The translations under genes and the position numbers were made by a program. This document shows, piece by piece, positions 8,695-16,556 of a stretch of DNA of 64,000 nucleotides (within the stretch, counting starts at the first letter, position 1; each line of letters starts with the position of its first letter). Location: NCBI GenBank assembly GCA_002455275.1, contig DKKO01000005.1, positions 8,863-72,862 of the forward strand, in the 5' to 3' direction. The notes below the pieces were generated by a model that was given only the letters and a program-made list of their open reading frames with translations, ran no database searches and had not been told where the DNA came from. Origin of the DNA: Candidatus Saccharibacteria bacterium UBA6664 (GTDB lineage Bacteria; Patescibacteriota; Saccharimonadia; Saccharimonadales; Saccharimonadaceae).

Positions 8695-10395
8695 ATGGCA
8701 CACCATGAGCATGCATCGTGGCTATTAAAACACAAACATATCCCAGTCTTAATCGTACTTGGCCTCTTGTGGATACAGGTTATTTTTCAGCTGTTTTATC
8801 CGTACGACAGTGCATTGCCAAACGCTCGTCTGTACGACAAAAAGGTAGCGGGTCAAACTCGCCTGGCGCTGACAGGTACAATTCAAAAGCAATTTGAGGC
8901 CGAAACGTTTGAGGTTAGTACTTCATCGACATCATACAGCCAAACGCTCGCCAGTGCTGGTGCTAGTATCAACAGCGAGGCAATGGCAAAAAAGCTCACC
9001 GATTACCCCGTGTGGCAACGAGCAATTCCATTTTCACTGTGGTGGCAGCGTCCAGCCGTTACTACCTATAGGGTCTCATTTAACAAAGCGGTTCTTGAAA
9101 AAAACGCTCAAATTATCGCCGAAAAACTATCGGCAGCGCCAGTAAACGCAGACCTTGCACTAAAGAGCGGAGAGCTTGTAGTAACAGAGGCAAAAGACGG
9201 CCAAGCGGTGAGTTCTGAAAGCGTGGCAAAAGCTATTTCTTCTCATACGTTTTCACCAAAACACACGCAGCTTCGTGTTGCATCAACCGTAGCGAAACCG
9301 AGCGTGGAAGACGCTTCAATTAGCGATGTTCGCCACGAGGCCGAGGCAAAAATTGCCCGAACGTACACGCTAACACTTCCGAGCGGTGAACAAGTTACTC
9401 CTAGTAAAAAAACTGTTACCTCGTGGCTCACCTTGAAGCAAAAAGACGGCTCAACGACTCTCGCGCTGAATAAAGCGGGGATTCGCCGTTACATTTCATC
9501 GCTCAATGGCAAAGTGGCCATTGCGGCGAAGCCCATTAGTGTATCTCTAAGGGATGGTCGCGAAATTTATCGCACCGCGGGCAAAGATGGCAGCGCTATC
9601 TCTAGCAGCGATCTAGAGACGAAGCTGGTCAACGCCCTCAACAGCACTGAAACAGGGGTGGTAATGGACGTAATAATGGCGCCGGTGAGTCCGAGCACTG
9701 TCTACAACCGAACGTATTCTCACAGCCAAGCTGGCCTACGCGCCTATGTGGCCTACACTACGTCGAGCGAAAACGTTCGGATAGCGTTGCAGCAAATTGG
9801 TGGCAATAATTGGTCGGCTAGCGGGCGCAGTAGCGAGAGTATTCCGAGTGCTAGTACCTATAAATTGTACGTAGCACTGTGGCTATTTGACCAGATGAAT
9901 AAAGGCAAGATAAAGTGGAGTGACCCATGGCTCGATACGAATGTCTCAGAGTGTTTTGATCGCATGACGATTGCCAGTACCAACCCTTGCGCCGTGGCTT
10001 GGCTCGAATCGTATGGCCGAAATAATATGAATAACTTTGTGTATAAAAATGGCTTTAGCACTGGCACGAGCTTCACCAACCCAGAAGCCGTACACACAAC
10101 GGCCAACGACCTACGAAAATTTATGATAGGCTTAAACAACAGTAGTTTAGTAAGTGGTGCGCAGCGAACACGGTTGCTTCACTCGCTCAGCGTGCACCCA
10201 TATCGCTATGGGGTGCCAACAGGCAGCGCTGGCACAGTGCAAGATAAAGTAGGCTTTTTGTGGGATTATGTGCACGATTCGGCCATCGTTCACCACCCGA
10301 AAGGCACATACGTAGTGGTGATTATGACCAGAGGCGCCGGTGGCTATGCGCGCATTGCCTCAATTACGCGCGAACTCGAAAGGATAATGTATTAA
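8695..10395 (+). CDS. Exported class A beta-lactamase-like serine hydrolase with peptidoglycan-binding-like region
   Basis: The start at 8695 is chosen because TACAAT (8683-8688) lies six bases upstream, implying a leaderless mRNA; an earlier in-frame codon would lie before the promoter. The 566-residue protein has one N-terminal membrane anchor (IPVLIVLGLLWIQVIFQLFY) and a long extracellular region containing YTLTLPSGEQVTPSKKTVTSW and similar stretches like VanW-associated peptidoglycan-binding domains. The C-terminal serine hydrolase has STYK as SxxK, ASTN as the SDN-like motif and DKVGF near the KTG position. It probably acts on peptidoglycan outside the membrane; a true beta-lactamase role is unproven. 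The stop overlaps the tlyA start. Confidence 0.75.
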   Translation: MAHHEHASWLLKHKHIPVLIVLGLLWIQVIFQLFYPYDSALPNARLYDKKVAGQTRLALTGTIQKQFEAETFEVSTSSTSYSQTLASAGASINSEAMAKKLTDYPVWQRAIPFSLWWQRPAVTTYRVSFNKAVLEKNAQIIAEKLSAAPVNADLALKSGELVVTEAKDGQAVSSESVAKAISSHTFSPKHTQLRVASTVAKPSVEDASISDVRHEAEAKIARTYTLTLPSGEQVTPSKKTVTSWLTLKQKDGSTTLALNKAGIRRYISSLNGKVAIAAKPISVSLRDGREIYRTAGKDGSAISSSDLETKLVNALNSTETGVVMDVIMAPVSPSTVYNRTYSHSQAGLRAYVAYTTSSENVRIALQQIGGNNWSASGRSSESIPSASTYKLYVALWLFDQMNKGKIKWSDPWLDTNVSECFDRMTIASTNPCAVAWLESYGRNNMNNFVYKNGFSTGTSFTNPEAVHTTANDLRKFMIGLNNSSLVSGAQRTRLLHSLSVHPYRYGVPTGSAGTVQDKVGFLWDYVHDSAIVHHPKGTYVVVIMTRGAGGYARIASITRELERIMY

Positions 10396-11375
10396 TGAAA
10401 CAACGTCTCGACCAAGCGTTAGTGGCGCGTGGGCTCGTGCGCAGTCGTTCACAGGCCGAAAGTTGGATTGGGCTAGGTAAGGTAAGCGTGAACGGGCAGC
10501 CAGCGCGCAAATCTGGGCAGATGGTGCAGGAAACAGATGTACTGAAACTCGCTGCTACCGAGCAGTATGTCAGTCGAGCCGGGCTTAAGTTAGCCAGTGT
10601 GGCCAAGAAGTTACGGGTTGATTTTCGAGACGCGGTGGTGCTCGACGTTGGCAGCAGTACCGGTGGCTTTACAGATTACGCGCTGCAGCATGGAGCGAAA
10701 AAAGTCGTCGCAGTTGATGTCGGTACCGATCAGCTCCACCCCAGCTTGCACAGTGATTCACGTATTGAGCTGCATGAAAAGACGGATATTCGCGATGTCC
10801 ATAGTCCGAGTAACCCTTTGCAGCCATCTTCATCGGAGGGCGTTACGCGCCTGACTTCTCTTGAACACGAGTCAGGAGAAGACGGGGCTGCTCTACGCTT
10901 TAACCCTCGCTCAGAAGAGGCTACAAAGCATTACTCGGCTGGCGCCGTCGAGCCGCTCGCTAACGAATTTTCAAAAACATCTGCAGCCCGAGCATCTGCT
11001 GATGCGGGCTCAACAGATGCGCGGCGCGAAGCCGTTTTGGAAAATTCTGTTGGCGAAAAGGCGATACAACTAAACCAATTACCTGACATCGTAGTTATGG
11101 ACGTTAGCTTTATCAGCCTGCGCGAAATACTGCCGCATATCGCCAGCTTGTGTACAAAAAACACCCAGGTAGTAGCCATGTTAAAGCCCCAGTTTGAGGC
11201 CGGCAAACACCAGGTAAATAAGGGCATTATTAAAAACGATTCAGTTCGGCGACAAATTTTAAAAGATTTTGAAACCTGGGTGCGACAGTGGTTTGTCGTG
11301 GTTGATAAGCATGATAGTGAAGTAGCGGGTAGCAAGGGTAACAGAGAGCGATTCTACCTTCTAAAACGCCTCTAA
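10395..11375 (+). CDS. tlyA: TlyA family rRNA 2'-O-methyltransferase/hemolysin with internal insertion
   Basis: TlyA methylates ribosomal RNA using SAM. The N-terminal S4 RNA-binding domain (MKQRLDQALVARGLVRSRSQ) is followed by a FtsJ-like fold with the SAM motif VLDVGSSTGGFTDYAL near residue 80, DVSFISLREILP and LKPQFEAGKHQVNKGI. The ATG at 10395 overlaps the preceding stop (TAATG). The family is usually about 250-275 residues; here it is 326. The extra 85-95 residues, roughly 136-230, are Ser/Ala/Glu-rich and interrupt the core between the IRDV strand and the LPDIVVMDVSF strand. The DNA of the insertion is made of palindromes. Confidence 0.88.
   Translation: MKQRLDQALVARGLVRSRSQAESWIGLGKVSVNGQPARKSGQMVQETDVLKLAATEQYVSRAGLKLASVAKKLRVDFRDAVVLDVGSSTGGFTDYALQHGAKKVVAVDVGTDQLHPSLHSDSRIELHEKTDIRDVHSPSNPLQPSSSEGVTRLTSLEHESGEDGAALRFNPRSEEATKHYSAGAVEPLANEFSKTSAARASADAGSTDARREAVLENSVGEKAIQLNQLPDIVVMDVSFISLREILPHIASLCTKNTQVVAMLKPQFEAGKHQVNKGIIKNDSVRRQILKDFETWVRQWFVVVDKHDSEVAGSKGNRERFYLLKRL
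10820..11047. repeat. Palindromic insertion inside tlyA (in frame)
   Basis: Two palindromic blocks lie within the extra segment of tlyA. Block 1 (10820-10891): GCAGCC pairs with GGCTGC, TCTTC with GAAGA and CCTGACT with AGTCAGG in nested order. Block 2 (10965-11047): GAATTTTC pairs with GAAAATTC, CATCTG with CAGATG and GCCCG with CGGGC. The reading frame stays open throughout. This resembles palindromic elements that insert into genes, such as those of Rickettsia, but membership of any family is not shown. Confidence 0.65.
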
Positions 11376-11377
11376 CA

Positions 11378-11406
11378 TTGACTTTTACAAGCATAAGTGA
11401 TATAAT
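11378..11406 (+). promoter_or_regulatory. Promoter of GC-rich gene 1
   Basis: TTGACT (11378-11383), exactly 17 bases, TATAAT (11401-11406), in an AT-rich patch right after tlyA. The transcript would open with a hairpin AGGCTACC/GGTGGCCT (11414-11433). Confidence 0.85.
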
Positions 11407-11457
11407 ACAATTGAGGCTACCACCAGGTGGCCTTGTACCGACGCCCAAGGAGGCATC

Positions 11458-11889
11458 ATGTTGTTCCGCAGGCTCGTCGTTCTCGTGGTCGCGACTTTCG
11501 CGATGGCGGGCACTTCGTTCAGCTCGCCGGCTTCGGCCGATGGTGGCGACCAGACCAACCCCCAGGTCGTCTACCTCACCAAGAAGGAGCCCGGCACGAA
11601 CGTCCTCTGCCCGAAGGGGCAGGACAAGATGTTCATCGTTCGGGCGACGGTGCGCAAGGGGGAGCGCATCAAGTCGTTCGGCGCGTTCAGCCTTCGCCTG
11701 AAGAGCGGGCGCGATCGCTACGACGACGGCTCGCGGGTGAGTCGTCGGCTGGTCGAGTACTACTTCGCCGTCGGCCGCAAGGCCAGGGTGGAGTCCGACC
11801 TGAGCGCGAGCTTCGTCTACCTGGAGCTCACCGAAGGCGCTCATCCGAAGGCGACCGTGGAGAAGCAGTGCTTCTCGCGGGTGCCGTAG
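11458..11889 (+). CDS. Small secreted protein, GC-rich (143 aa)
   Basis: The ATG at 11458 follows AAGGAGG by four bases. A signal peptide is clear: basic start MLFRRL, hydrophobic core VVLVVATFAMAG, likely cleavage after PASA. The mature part of about 115 residues is basic with two cysteines (NVLCPKG and EKQCFSR) that may form a disulfide. I do not recognise the fold. Third codon positions are almost all G or C, unlike tlyA before it, which points to an origin in a high-GC organism such as an actinobacterium. It is its own transcription unit, first of four in the GC-rich island. Confidence 0.8.
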   Translation: MLFRRLVVLVVATFAMAGTSFSSPASADGGDQTNPQVVYLTKKEPGTNVLCPKGQDKMFIVRATVRKGERIKSFGAFSLRLKSGRDRYDDGSRVSRRLVEYYFAVGRKARVESDLSASFVYLELTEGAHPKATVEKQCFSRVP

Positions 11890-11914
11890 ATTGATCCACT
11901 TCACGGATCCACGA

Positions 11915-11974
11915 CGCGGGGTGCGCGGCTTCTGGCAGGCAACTGCACGGGAGCCCCGCACCGCCGCGTTTTCA
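11915..11974 (+). terminator. Terminator of GC-rich gene 1
   Basis: GCGGGGTGC (11916-11924) pairs with GCACCGCCGC (11958-11967) with one bulge, followed by GTTTTC. A smaller GATCC/GGATC hairpin lies just before it. Confidence 0.55.
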
Positions 11975-11988
11975 CTTGACTAAAAGCA

Positions 11989-12017
11989 TTTACATTTTAT
12001 TGTTTTTGTGGTATAAT
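11989..12017 (+). promoter_or_regulatory. Promoter of GC-rich gene 2
   Basis: TTTACA (11989-11994), 17-base spacer, TATAAT (12012-12017). A leader of about 220 bases follows. Confidence 0.75.
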
Positions 12018-12023
12018 GAGGTT

Positions 12024-12244
12024 AGCCAGTACCGAGCTGGTTACTGTGTCATGTATGCGGTGACTGATGCTTGGTGCCTGGTCATAGCTATGCTGCGAGG
12101 AAAGAGTGTACGACTTTCGTATACCGAGTACGGCAGTATGGCCGTACGCTCTTTCACATCAGTATAACTATGATCAGGCATCAGGCGCTAGACATCAACC
12201 TCCACGTACCTGACTCAGTGTCAACCGACAGAAAGGGGACGCTC
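12024..12244 (+). promoter_or_regulatory. Long structured leader of the large GC-rich surface protein
   Basis: The leader starts with a hairpin around AGCCAG/CTGGTT. Further on, GAAAGAGTGTACG pairs with CGTACGCTCTTTC over 13 positions (one G-U) and encloses a competing GTACGGC/GCCGTAC hairpin, so two alternative folds are possible. It ends in AGAAAGGGGA before the ATG at 12245. No known riboswitch is recognised. Confidence 0.45.
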
Positions 12245-14389
12245 ATGTCCCGCTTCACCCTGCGACGAATCCTCGTCGCAGTCCTCGCCGTGTTGTTCGG
12301 CGTCGGCGCGTTCTTCGTGCCCACGCTGAACGCCGGCGCCACCGGTTCCGGTGGCGGCGACCCGGACTGCGTCATCACGCAGTTCAAGTACAAGAAGTCC
12401 GTCGAGGACTCCAAGCTGAAGTACCAGTACCAGAAGCAGGTGAAGGGCGAGGTGCGCGAGCGTCTCAAGGGTGGCTCCAGCCGCCCCTTCGGCACCTTCG
12501 ACTGGGAGTGGTACCAGCCTCCGACCTGGAAGGGCGGTCCGCTCACGCAGTGGTCGTTCGACGACGTCGCGGTGCTCGAGTCCGGGCCCCACAACGCCAC
12601 CAGCAACGACTACCTGCAGGGCGAGGACATGCTGTTCAAGGTGTCCAAGTCCTACCAGTACGTCAAGAACGGCGTGACCGAGCAGGTCTCGACCGGTTCG
12701 CACTGGGAGTACTACCTGCCAGGCGGCGGCTCGTCCCTGACGAACACCGACGCCAACTGGACGACCGAGACCCCGGGTGAGCCCTGGGTCAAGTTCGGCG
12801 AGGAGCGCCAGGTCGTGAGCGACGCCCCGGGGTGCAACACCTCCGAGGAGAAGATCACGTTCTGCCACCTCAACCAGGGCAACGGCTACAACCTGCTGAC
12901 CACCTCCAAGGCCGCGTTCTACGTCGGTCACCGCGAGCACTCCGGGGACATCTACCCGGCCGGCTCGTACAAGCAGGGTGGTCAGTCGTTCTCGTGGCCG
13001 GCCCAGGGCGACCAGTCGCTCCTGGAGACCGGCTGCCAGGCCAAGCCCGACCCGAAGGTCACCCACAAGGTCGATGACAAGACCAACTGCGACGGCGTGT
13101 TCCACCGCGAGTGGGACCTCGTGTCCTACCCGGTGTGGAACGCCGACAAGCAGAAGTGGGAGTACGGCGATCCGGTCGTCGAGAACGACACCGACTGGGT
13201 GAAGGTCCGCGACCTCACCGAGGAGGAGCAGTACGAGCTCGGCTGCGTCAAGCCGTACCCCGACGTGGACATCGAGAAGTGGTCCACGTCCGACGGCGCG
13301 GTGGCCGGTGACTTCGACGAGTCGGCCAAGGGGCTCAACCCCACGGGCGACGAGGCGATCACCTTCACCGTGACCAACTCGGGCGACGAGAAGCTCGTGA
13401 ACGTCAGCGTCTCCGACGAGACGACGGCGGGCACCGGCACCCTCACCGGGGTGTCGTGCGACTTCTCGGCTCTGGGCGGCCCGGCGACGGGCACTTCCTG
13501 GAGCGGTCCGTTCCTGGTGGGTGACTCGTTCCCGTGCACCGGCACCCTGCCGGCGCTGGGCTACGACGCCACCCACACCGACGTGGCCACGGTCACGGCA
13601 GCGGGCAAGTACTCGGGCACCACGGTGACCGACAACGACCCCTGGAACGGCACCACACCCAAGGCTGAGTCGGCTGAACCCACCGTCGTCGTGACGGCGG
13701 AGGGCTGTGTCAACGTCAACGAGACCACCGCTGCCAGCGGTGTGATCACGAACACCGACGACGACACCAACGAGGCCGTCAGCTACGACTGGGTCGTGAC
13801 CGTCAGCGGTTCCGACACGGTCGTCGACCAGGGCACGGTGGAGGACGTCGAGGACAACTCGTCCGCTCCGTTCGCGCCCGAGGTCGGCCCGGGTGACTAC
13901 ACCGTCACCATCACGGGCTCCGACGGCACCACGGCCTCGACCGAGTTCTCGGTCGAGCAGTGCCAGATCACGGAGGAGCCGGCCGACTTCACGGTCGCCA
14001 GCTCCTGTGGCAAGGTCAGCGTCACCAACCTCGGCGACGTCGACCTGACGGTGGAGTTCGCGGCCGACGAGCGAGGCGAGTCCTTCGCTTCGAAGCCGCT
14101 GCCGGCCGGCCAGACCGTGACGATCAAGACGGACCTCAAGCGGGTCGCGGTCTCCGTCTACGGCGAGGAGGACGGCGTGTCCTACGTCGGCTACGCCACG
14201 GTGTCGGTGAAGCAGAACTGCGGTGGGCACAACCCGCCGCCGAACCCGCCCAACCCGCCGGCAGGACCTGGCGGCAGCAGCGTGTCGGAGCAGGGCAACA
14301 ACCCGTGGCTGGCCCTCGCCGGACTCGGACTGCTCTTGGCGCTGGCCATCCACATGGCCGGTGTTCAGCTGGTTCGTCGCCGCGCCTGA
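12245..14389 (+). CDS. Large surface protein with C-terminal membrane anchor, GC-rich (714 aa)
   Basis: The start at 12245 is chosen for the AAAGGGGA site and the signal peptide MSRFTLRRILVAVLAVLFGV ending near LNAGA; an upstream in-frame ATG at 12071 lies in the structured leader. The mature protein holds a Tyr/Trp-rich N-terminal region, DUF11-like beta domains (ITFTVTNSGDEKLVNVSVSDE; VSYDWVVTVSGSDTVVDQGT) and a Pro/Gly linker. It ends with one membrane segment (WLALAGLGLLLALAIHMAG) and the basic tail RRRA. That layout is of a cell-wall-sorted protein, but no LPxTG precedes the anchor. All 52 codons between 12539 and 12694 end in G or C. Probably an adhesin or wall protein acquired from an actinobacterium (inference). 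Confidence 0.85.
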   Translation: MSRFTLRRILVAVLAVLFGVGAFFVPTLNAGATGSGGGDPDCVITQFKYKKSVEDSKLKYQYQKQVKGEVRERLKGGSSRPFGTFDWEWYQPPTWKGGPLTQWSFDDVAVLESGPHNATSNDYLQGEDMLFKVSKSYQYVKNGVTEQVSTGSHWEYYLPGGGSSLTNTDANWTTETPGEPWVKFGEERQVVSDAPGCNTSEEKITFCHLNQGNGYNLLTTSKAAFYVGHREHSGDIYPAGSYKQGGQSFSWPAQGDQSLLETGCQAKPDPKVTHKVDDKTNCDGVFHREWDLVSYPVWNADKQKWEYGDPVVENDTDWVKVRDLTEEEQYELGCVKPYPDVDIEKWSTSDGAVAGDFDESAKGLNPTGDEAITFTVTNSGDEKLVNVSVSDETTAGTGTLTGVSCDFSALGGPATGTSWSGPFLVGDSFPCTGTLPALGYDATHTDVATVTAAGKYSGTTVTDNDPWNGTTPKAESAEPTVVVTAEGCVNVNETTAASGVITNTDDDTNEAVSYDWVVTVSGSDTVVDQGTVEDVEDNSSAPFAPEVGPGDYTVTITGSDGTTASTEFSVEQCQITEEPADFTVASSCGKVSVTNLGDVDLTVEFAADERGESFASKPLPAGQTVTIKTDLKRVAVSVYGEEDGVSYVGYATVSVKQNCGGHNPPPNPPNPPAGPGGSSVSEQGNNPWLALAGLGLLLALAIHMAGVQLVRRRA

Positions 14390-14443
14390 CCAGTACCACA
14401 TGTGAGGCGGCACCTGTTCGCAGGTGTCCAACCTCTCTGATGT

Positions 14444-14500
14444 GAGAGAGCCCGGCTCCGCTGCACCTCCCAAGGTGTGATGGAGCCGGCTCTCTTCATT
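14444..14500 (+). terminator. Terminator of GC-rich gene 2
   Basis: GAGAGCCCGGCTCC (14446-14459) pairs with GGAGCCGGCTCTC (14482-14494) with one bulge, followed by TTCATTTCT. A CACCTG/CAGGTG hairpin lies upstream at about 14410-14428. Confidence 0.8.
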
Positions 14501-14508
14501 TCTATACA

Positions 14509-14537
14509 TTGAAATTATTTTATATTTATGCTATAAT
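14509..14537 (+). promoter_or_regulatory. Promoter of GC-rich gene 3
   Basis: TTGAAA (14509-14514), 17-base spacer, TATAAT (14532-14537). Confidence 0.8.
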
Positions 14538-14599
14538 ATAGGTTGAGGCACTCTGTCCTCGCCTTAACATCGTCACTTCTAGCCCCGAAAGGGGGTCTC

Positions 14600-15310
14600 A
14601 TGTCTCGACACGCAAGACCCCATTGGGGTGTGTTTGAGTTTTGGGCGTCGGTTGCGGTCGCTACAATCTTGGCCGCAGGGTTCATCATCTGGTCGAGCTA
14701 TCTCACCAGCGAACCCGACGTCGCGCGTCCGCCGACGTCGCTCCCCGCGAGCGACAGCACGGTGGTTCCGATACCTACGCCGTCGGCAGTGAAGCACCAG
14801 CGAGTGTGCGAAGGGCAGCAGCCCTTCGTGCCGGTGCGCATCACGGTGTCTGGCCTCAAGCTGGACATGCCGATCGACAACCTCCCGCTCACGCAGGACG
14901 GTCGCTACCCGGTGCCACAGTTCAACGGGACGTTCGATCCGCGATGGTCGGCTGCCCGTTGGATCGACAACGCGTTGGCTTGCGCCAACGACCAAGGCGT
15001 CGTGCGCCTAGGGCTTCACACCTACAGTGATGGAGATGCCTCAGGTAACCGCCTCGGCCGTGACGTGCAGGTTGGCGCTATCGTCCAACTGTTCGGCACG
15101 AAGAAGCACGCCACTGCCTGCTACGAGGTCACGCCGTTTGAAGGCAACCTCAGGCCCACGTGGTACAACGAGGCTGTGCCGTACGACCGAATCACTCCGG
15201 TGACCGGTCGAGGCGGTGTAGTGCTTGAGTTCTGCTGGGACAAGCCGTCCGAGTGGGGACGCTGGCTCCAGCACCGCTACGTCGTAGCCAAGCCCGCCCC
15301 GTGCGGATGA
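14600..15310 (+). CDS. Sortase-like protein (class E/F type), GC-rich (236 aa)
   Basis: One N-terminal membrane segment (FWASVAVATILAAGFIIW), a Pro/Ser linker, then a domain that follows the sortase pattern: VPVRITVSGLKLDMPID, DGRYPVPQFNGTFDPRWSAAR, His140 in LGLHTYSDG, Cys212 in VVLEFCWD and Arg226 in QHRYVV as the candidate His-Cys-Arg triad. Sortases cleave a sorting signal and join surface proteins to the wall. Extra cysteines (70, 128, 174, 235) are unusual. The start at 14600 is preceded by CCCCGAAAGGGGG, which puts the ribosome site inside a small hairpin. A neighbouring surface protein is the likely client, but it lacks LPxTG. Confidence 0.62.
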   Translation: MSRHARPHWGVFEFWASVAVATILAAGFIIWSSYLTSEPDVARPPTSLPASDSTVVPIPTPSAVKHQRVCEGQQPFVPVRITVSGLKLDMPIDNLPLTQDGRYPVPQFNGTFDPRWSAARWIDNALACANDQGVVRLGLHTYSDGDASGNRLGRDVQVGAIVQLFGTKKHATACYEVTPFEGNLRPTWYNEAVPYDRITPVTGRGGVVLEFCWDKPSEWGRWLQHRYVVAKPAPCG

Positions 15311-15335
15311 AGTGACCTTGAAGTTAAGGTTCTAA

Positions 15336-15367
15336 CCCCCGTTGTATTGCATTTACGCTGACGGGGG
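15336..15367 (+). terminator. Weak terminator-like hairpin after the sortase-like gene
   Basis: CCCCCGT (15336-15342) pairs with ACGGGGG (15361-15367). The following bases are CGCTTCATG, so the U-tract is poor. Confidence 0.45.
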
Positions 15368-15392
15368 CGCTTCATGTCTGAACGTAAGCATA

Positions 15393-15421
15393 TTTACAAT
15401 TACACCTAAAAATGCTATAAT
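15393..15421 (+). promoter_or_regulatory. Promoter of GC-rich gene 4
   Basis: TTTACA (15393-15398), 17-base spacer, TATAAT (15416-15421). Confidence 0.8.
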
Positions 15422-15427
15422 TGCCTC

Positions 15428-15591
15428 ACAGCACATCCGTGCGATTTTTCACCGTACGTGAGTGTCTGGTTGGCCAAGCTACCGATTTTATTTGTGTGGC
15501 TTCGGCCGCACATTTACATTTCAGGTAGCTTAGCACGACCAGTACTCGCGTCATCCATCGACGCCCGAAAGGGCAGAATTGAGGCACACAC
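15428..15591 (+). promoter_or_regulatory. Structured leader of GC-rich gene 4
   Basis: A 164-base leader. AAGCTACC and GGTAGCTT form an outer stem around an inner hairpin GTGTGGC-TTCG-GCCGCAC with a stable UUCG loop, and GCCCGAAAGGGC gives a GAAA-capped hairpin about 20 bases before the ATG. No known regulatory RNA family is recognised. Confidence 0.45.
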
Positions 15592-16509
15592 ATGCGCAGG
15601 TCCATCACGGCCCTCGTTGCCTTCGTGGTGACGTTGGTCCTCGGTCTGGGCGGCTCGCCGGCGCATGCCGCCGAGCCGACTCCACCGCCCCCGGTCGCGT
15701 CGCCCACGCTCGTCTACGACCGCACACTGATGGTCGAGTGCAGGGCGTACGACAACGTGCCGTGGATCACCCTCGATCTCACGGGGTACAGCCCCCCCAA
15801 CGACAGCACGGGGCAGTACAACCACTACTCCATCACCGTCGACGACGTGGTGGTGAGTGGGTCCGAGTTCAGCGAACTCCTTCACGACCAGGTGCTGATG
15901 GGTGATCCGATGGTCGCTCACACCTGGTCGGTCGACGTCTGGGACTACAGCGACCCCGACGGCTCGCTTGGTGGCACGTTCACCGACAGCGGCATGCTCG
16001 AGGCCTGCCAGACCGGCGAGCCACCGGTCGACACCGACGGCGACGGGTACACCGACGACGTCGACGCCTTCCCGAACGACCCCACCGAGTGGGCCGACAC
16101 GGACGGCGATGGCGTGGGTGACAACACCGACGTCTGTGCCGACACGCCGTCTGGCGACCAGGTCGACGAGACCGGGTGCACCGTGGTGGTGGACCCGCCG
16201 CCGGTCGTCTCCAAGCCCAACAAGGTCCTCGTGAAGGCCGTCAAGGCCGACAACAAGAAGACCAAGAAGGGCGAGGGTCGCATCCGCGTCACCGTGGTGA
16301 ACCCCAACGACGACAGCAACGAGTCGGTGCGGGTCTACTTCAAGGTCATGAAGGGGAAGAAGGTCATCAAGCGCTTCAACCTCTTCGCGGCCGACGGCCA
16401 CGCCAAGTCGGCGATGGTCAAGCGACTGAAGGCGGGGAAGTACCGCGTCGTCTACGACCTCGACCGCACCGTGCTGCACAAGACGGTGAGGGTCGCGGCC
16501 CGTCGCTGA
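15592..16509 (+). CDS. Secreted protein with thrombospondin type 3-like calcium-binding repeats, GC-rich (305 aa)
   Basis: The signal peptide MRRSITALVAFVVTLVLGLG is likely cleaved after AHA. The central repeats DTDGDGYTDDVDAFPNDP and DTDGDGVGDNTDVC match thrombospondin type 3/OmpA-associated calcium-binding loops. The C-terminal 100 residues are very basic (KVLVKAVKADNKKTKKGEGR) and beta-rich, and may bind acidic polymers of the wall. No membrane anchor is seen, so it is probably secreted or wall-associated through charge. Codon choice is GC-rich as in its three upstream neighbours. Last gene of the island; ychF beyond is normal in composition. Confidence 0.8.
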   Translation: MRRSITALVAFVVTLVLGLGGSPAHAAEPTPPPPVASPTLVYDRTLMVECRAYDNVPWITLDLTGYSPPNDSTGQYNHYSITVDDVVVSGSEFSELLHDQVLMGDPMVAHTWSVDVWDYSDPDGSLGGTFTDSGMLEACQTGEPPVDTDGDGYTDDVDAFPNDPTEWADTDGDGVGDNTDVCADTPSGDQVDETGCTVVVDPPPVVSKPNKVLVKAVKADNKKTKKGEGRIRVTVVNPNDDSNESVRVYFKVMKGKKVIKRFNLFAADGHAKSAMVKRLKAGKYRVVYDLDRTVLHKTVRVAARR

Positions 16510-16521
16510 GCTGCCTGAACC

Positions 16522-16556
16522 CCGGCCCCGTCCCACACGCTGTGGGGCGGGGCCGG
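16522..16556 (+). terminator. GC-rich hairpin after gene 4
   Basis: CCGGCCCCGTCCCACA and TGTGGGGCGGGGCCGG form a near-perfect stem, but no U-tract follows. It looks inherited with the GC-rich gene. Confidence 0.6.

Noticed and set aside
11230..11961. Open frame of 243 codons on the - strand over the end of tlyA and GC-rich gene 1
   Set aside because: It crosses the border of two different composition regions and opposes two well-supported genes; the product has no recognisable features.
11976..12167. Short + strand ORF before the large surface gene
   Set aside because: It would begin before the promoter at 11989-12017, and its sequence is taken up by the structured leader.
12221..14509. Open frame of 762 codons on the - strand across the large surface gene
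   Set aside because: A shadow caused by high GC. Its protein is Arg/Val/Gly-rich without domains, while the + strand frame has a signal peptide, beta domains, an anchor and a ribosome site.
15514..16536. Open frame of 340 codons on the - strand opposite the calcium-repeat gene
   Set aside because: Also a GC-driven shadow; the + strand encodes a signal peptide and DTDGDG repeats.
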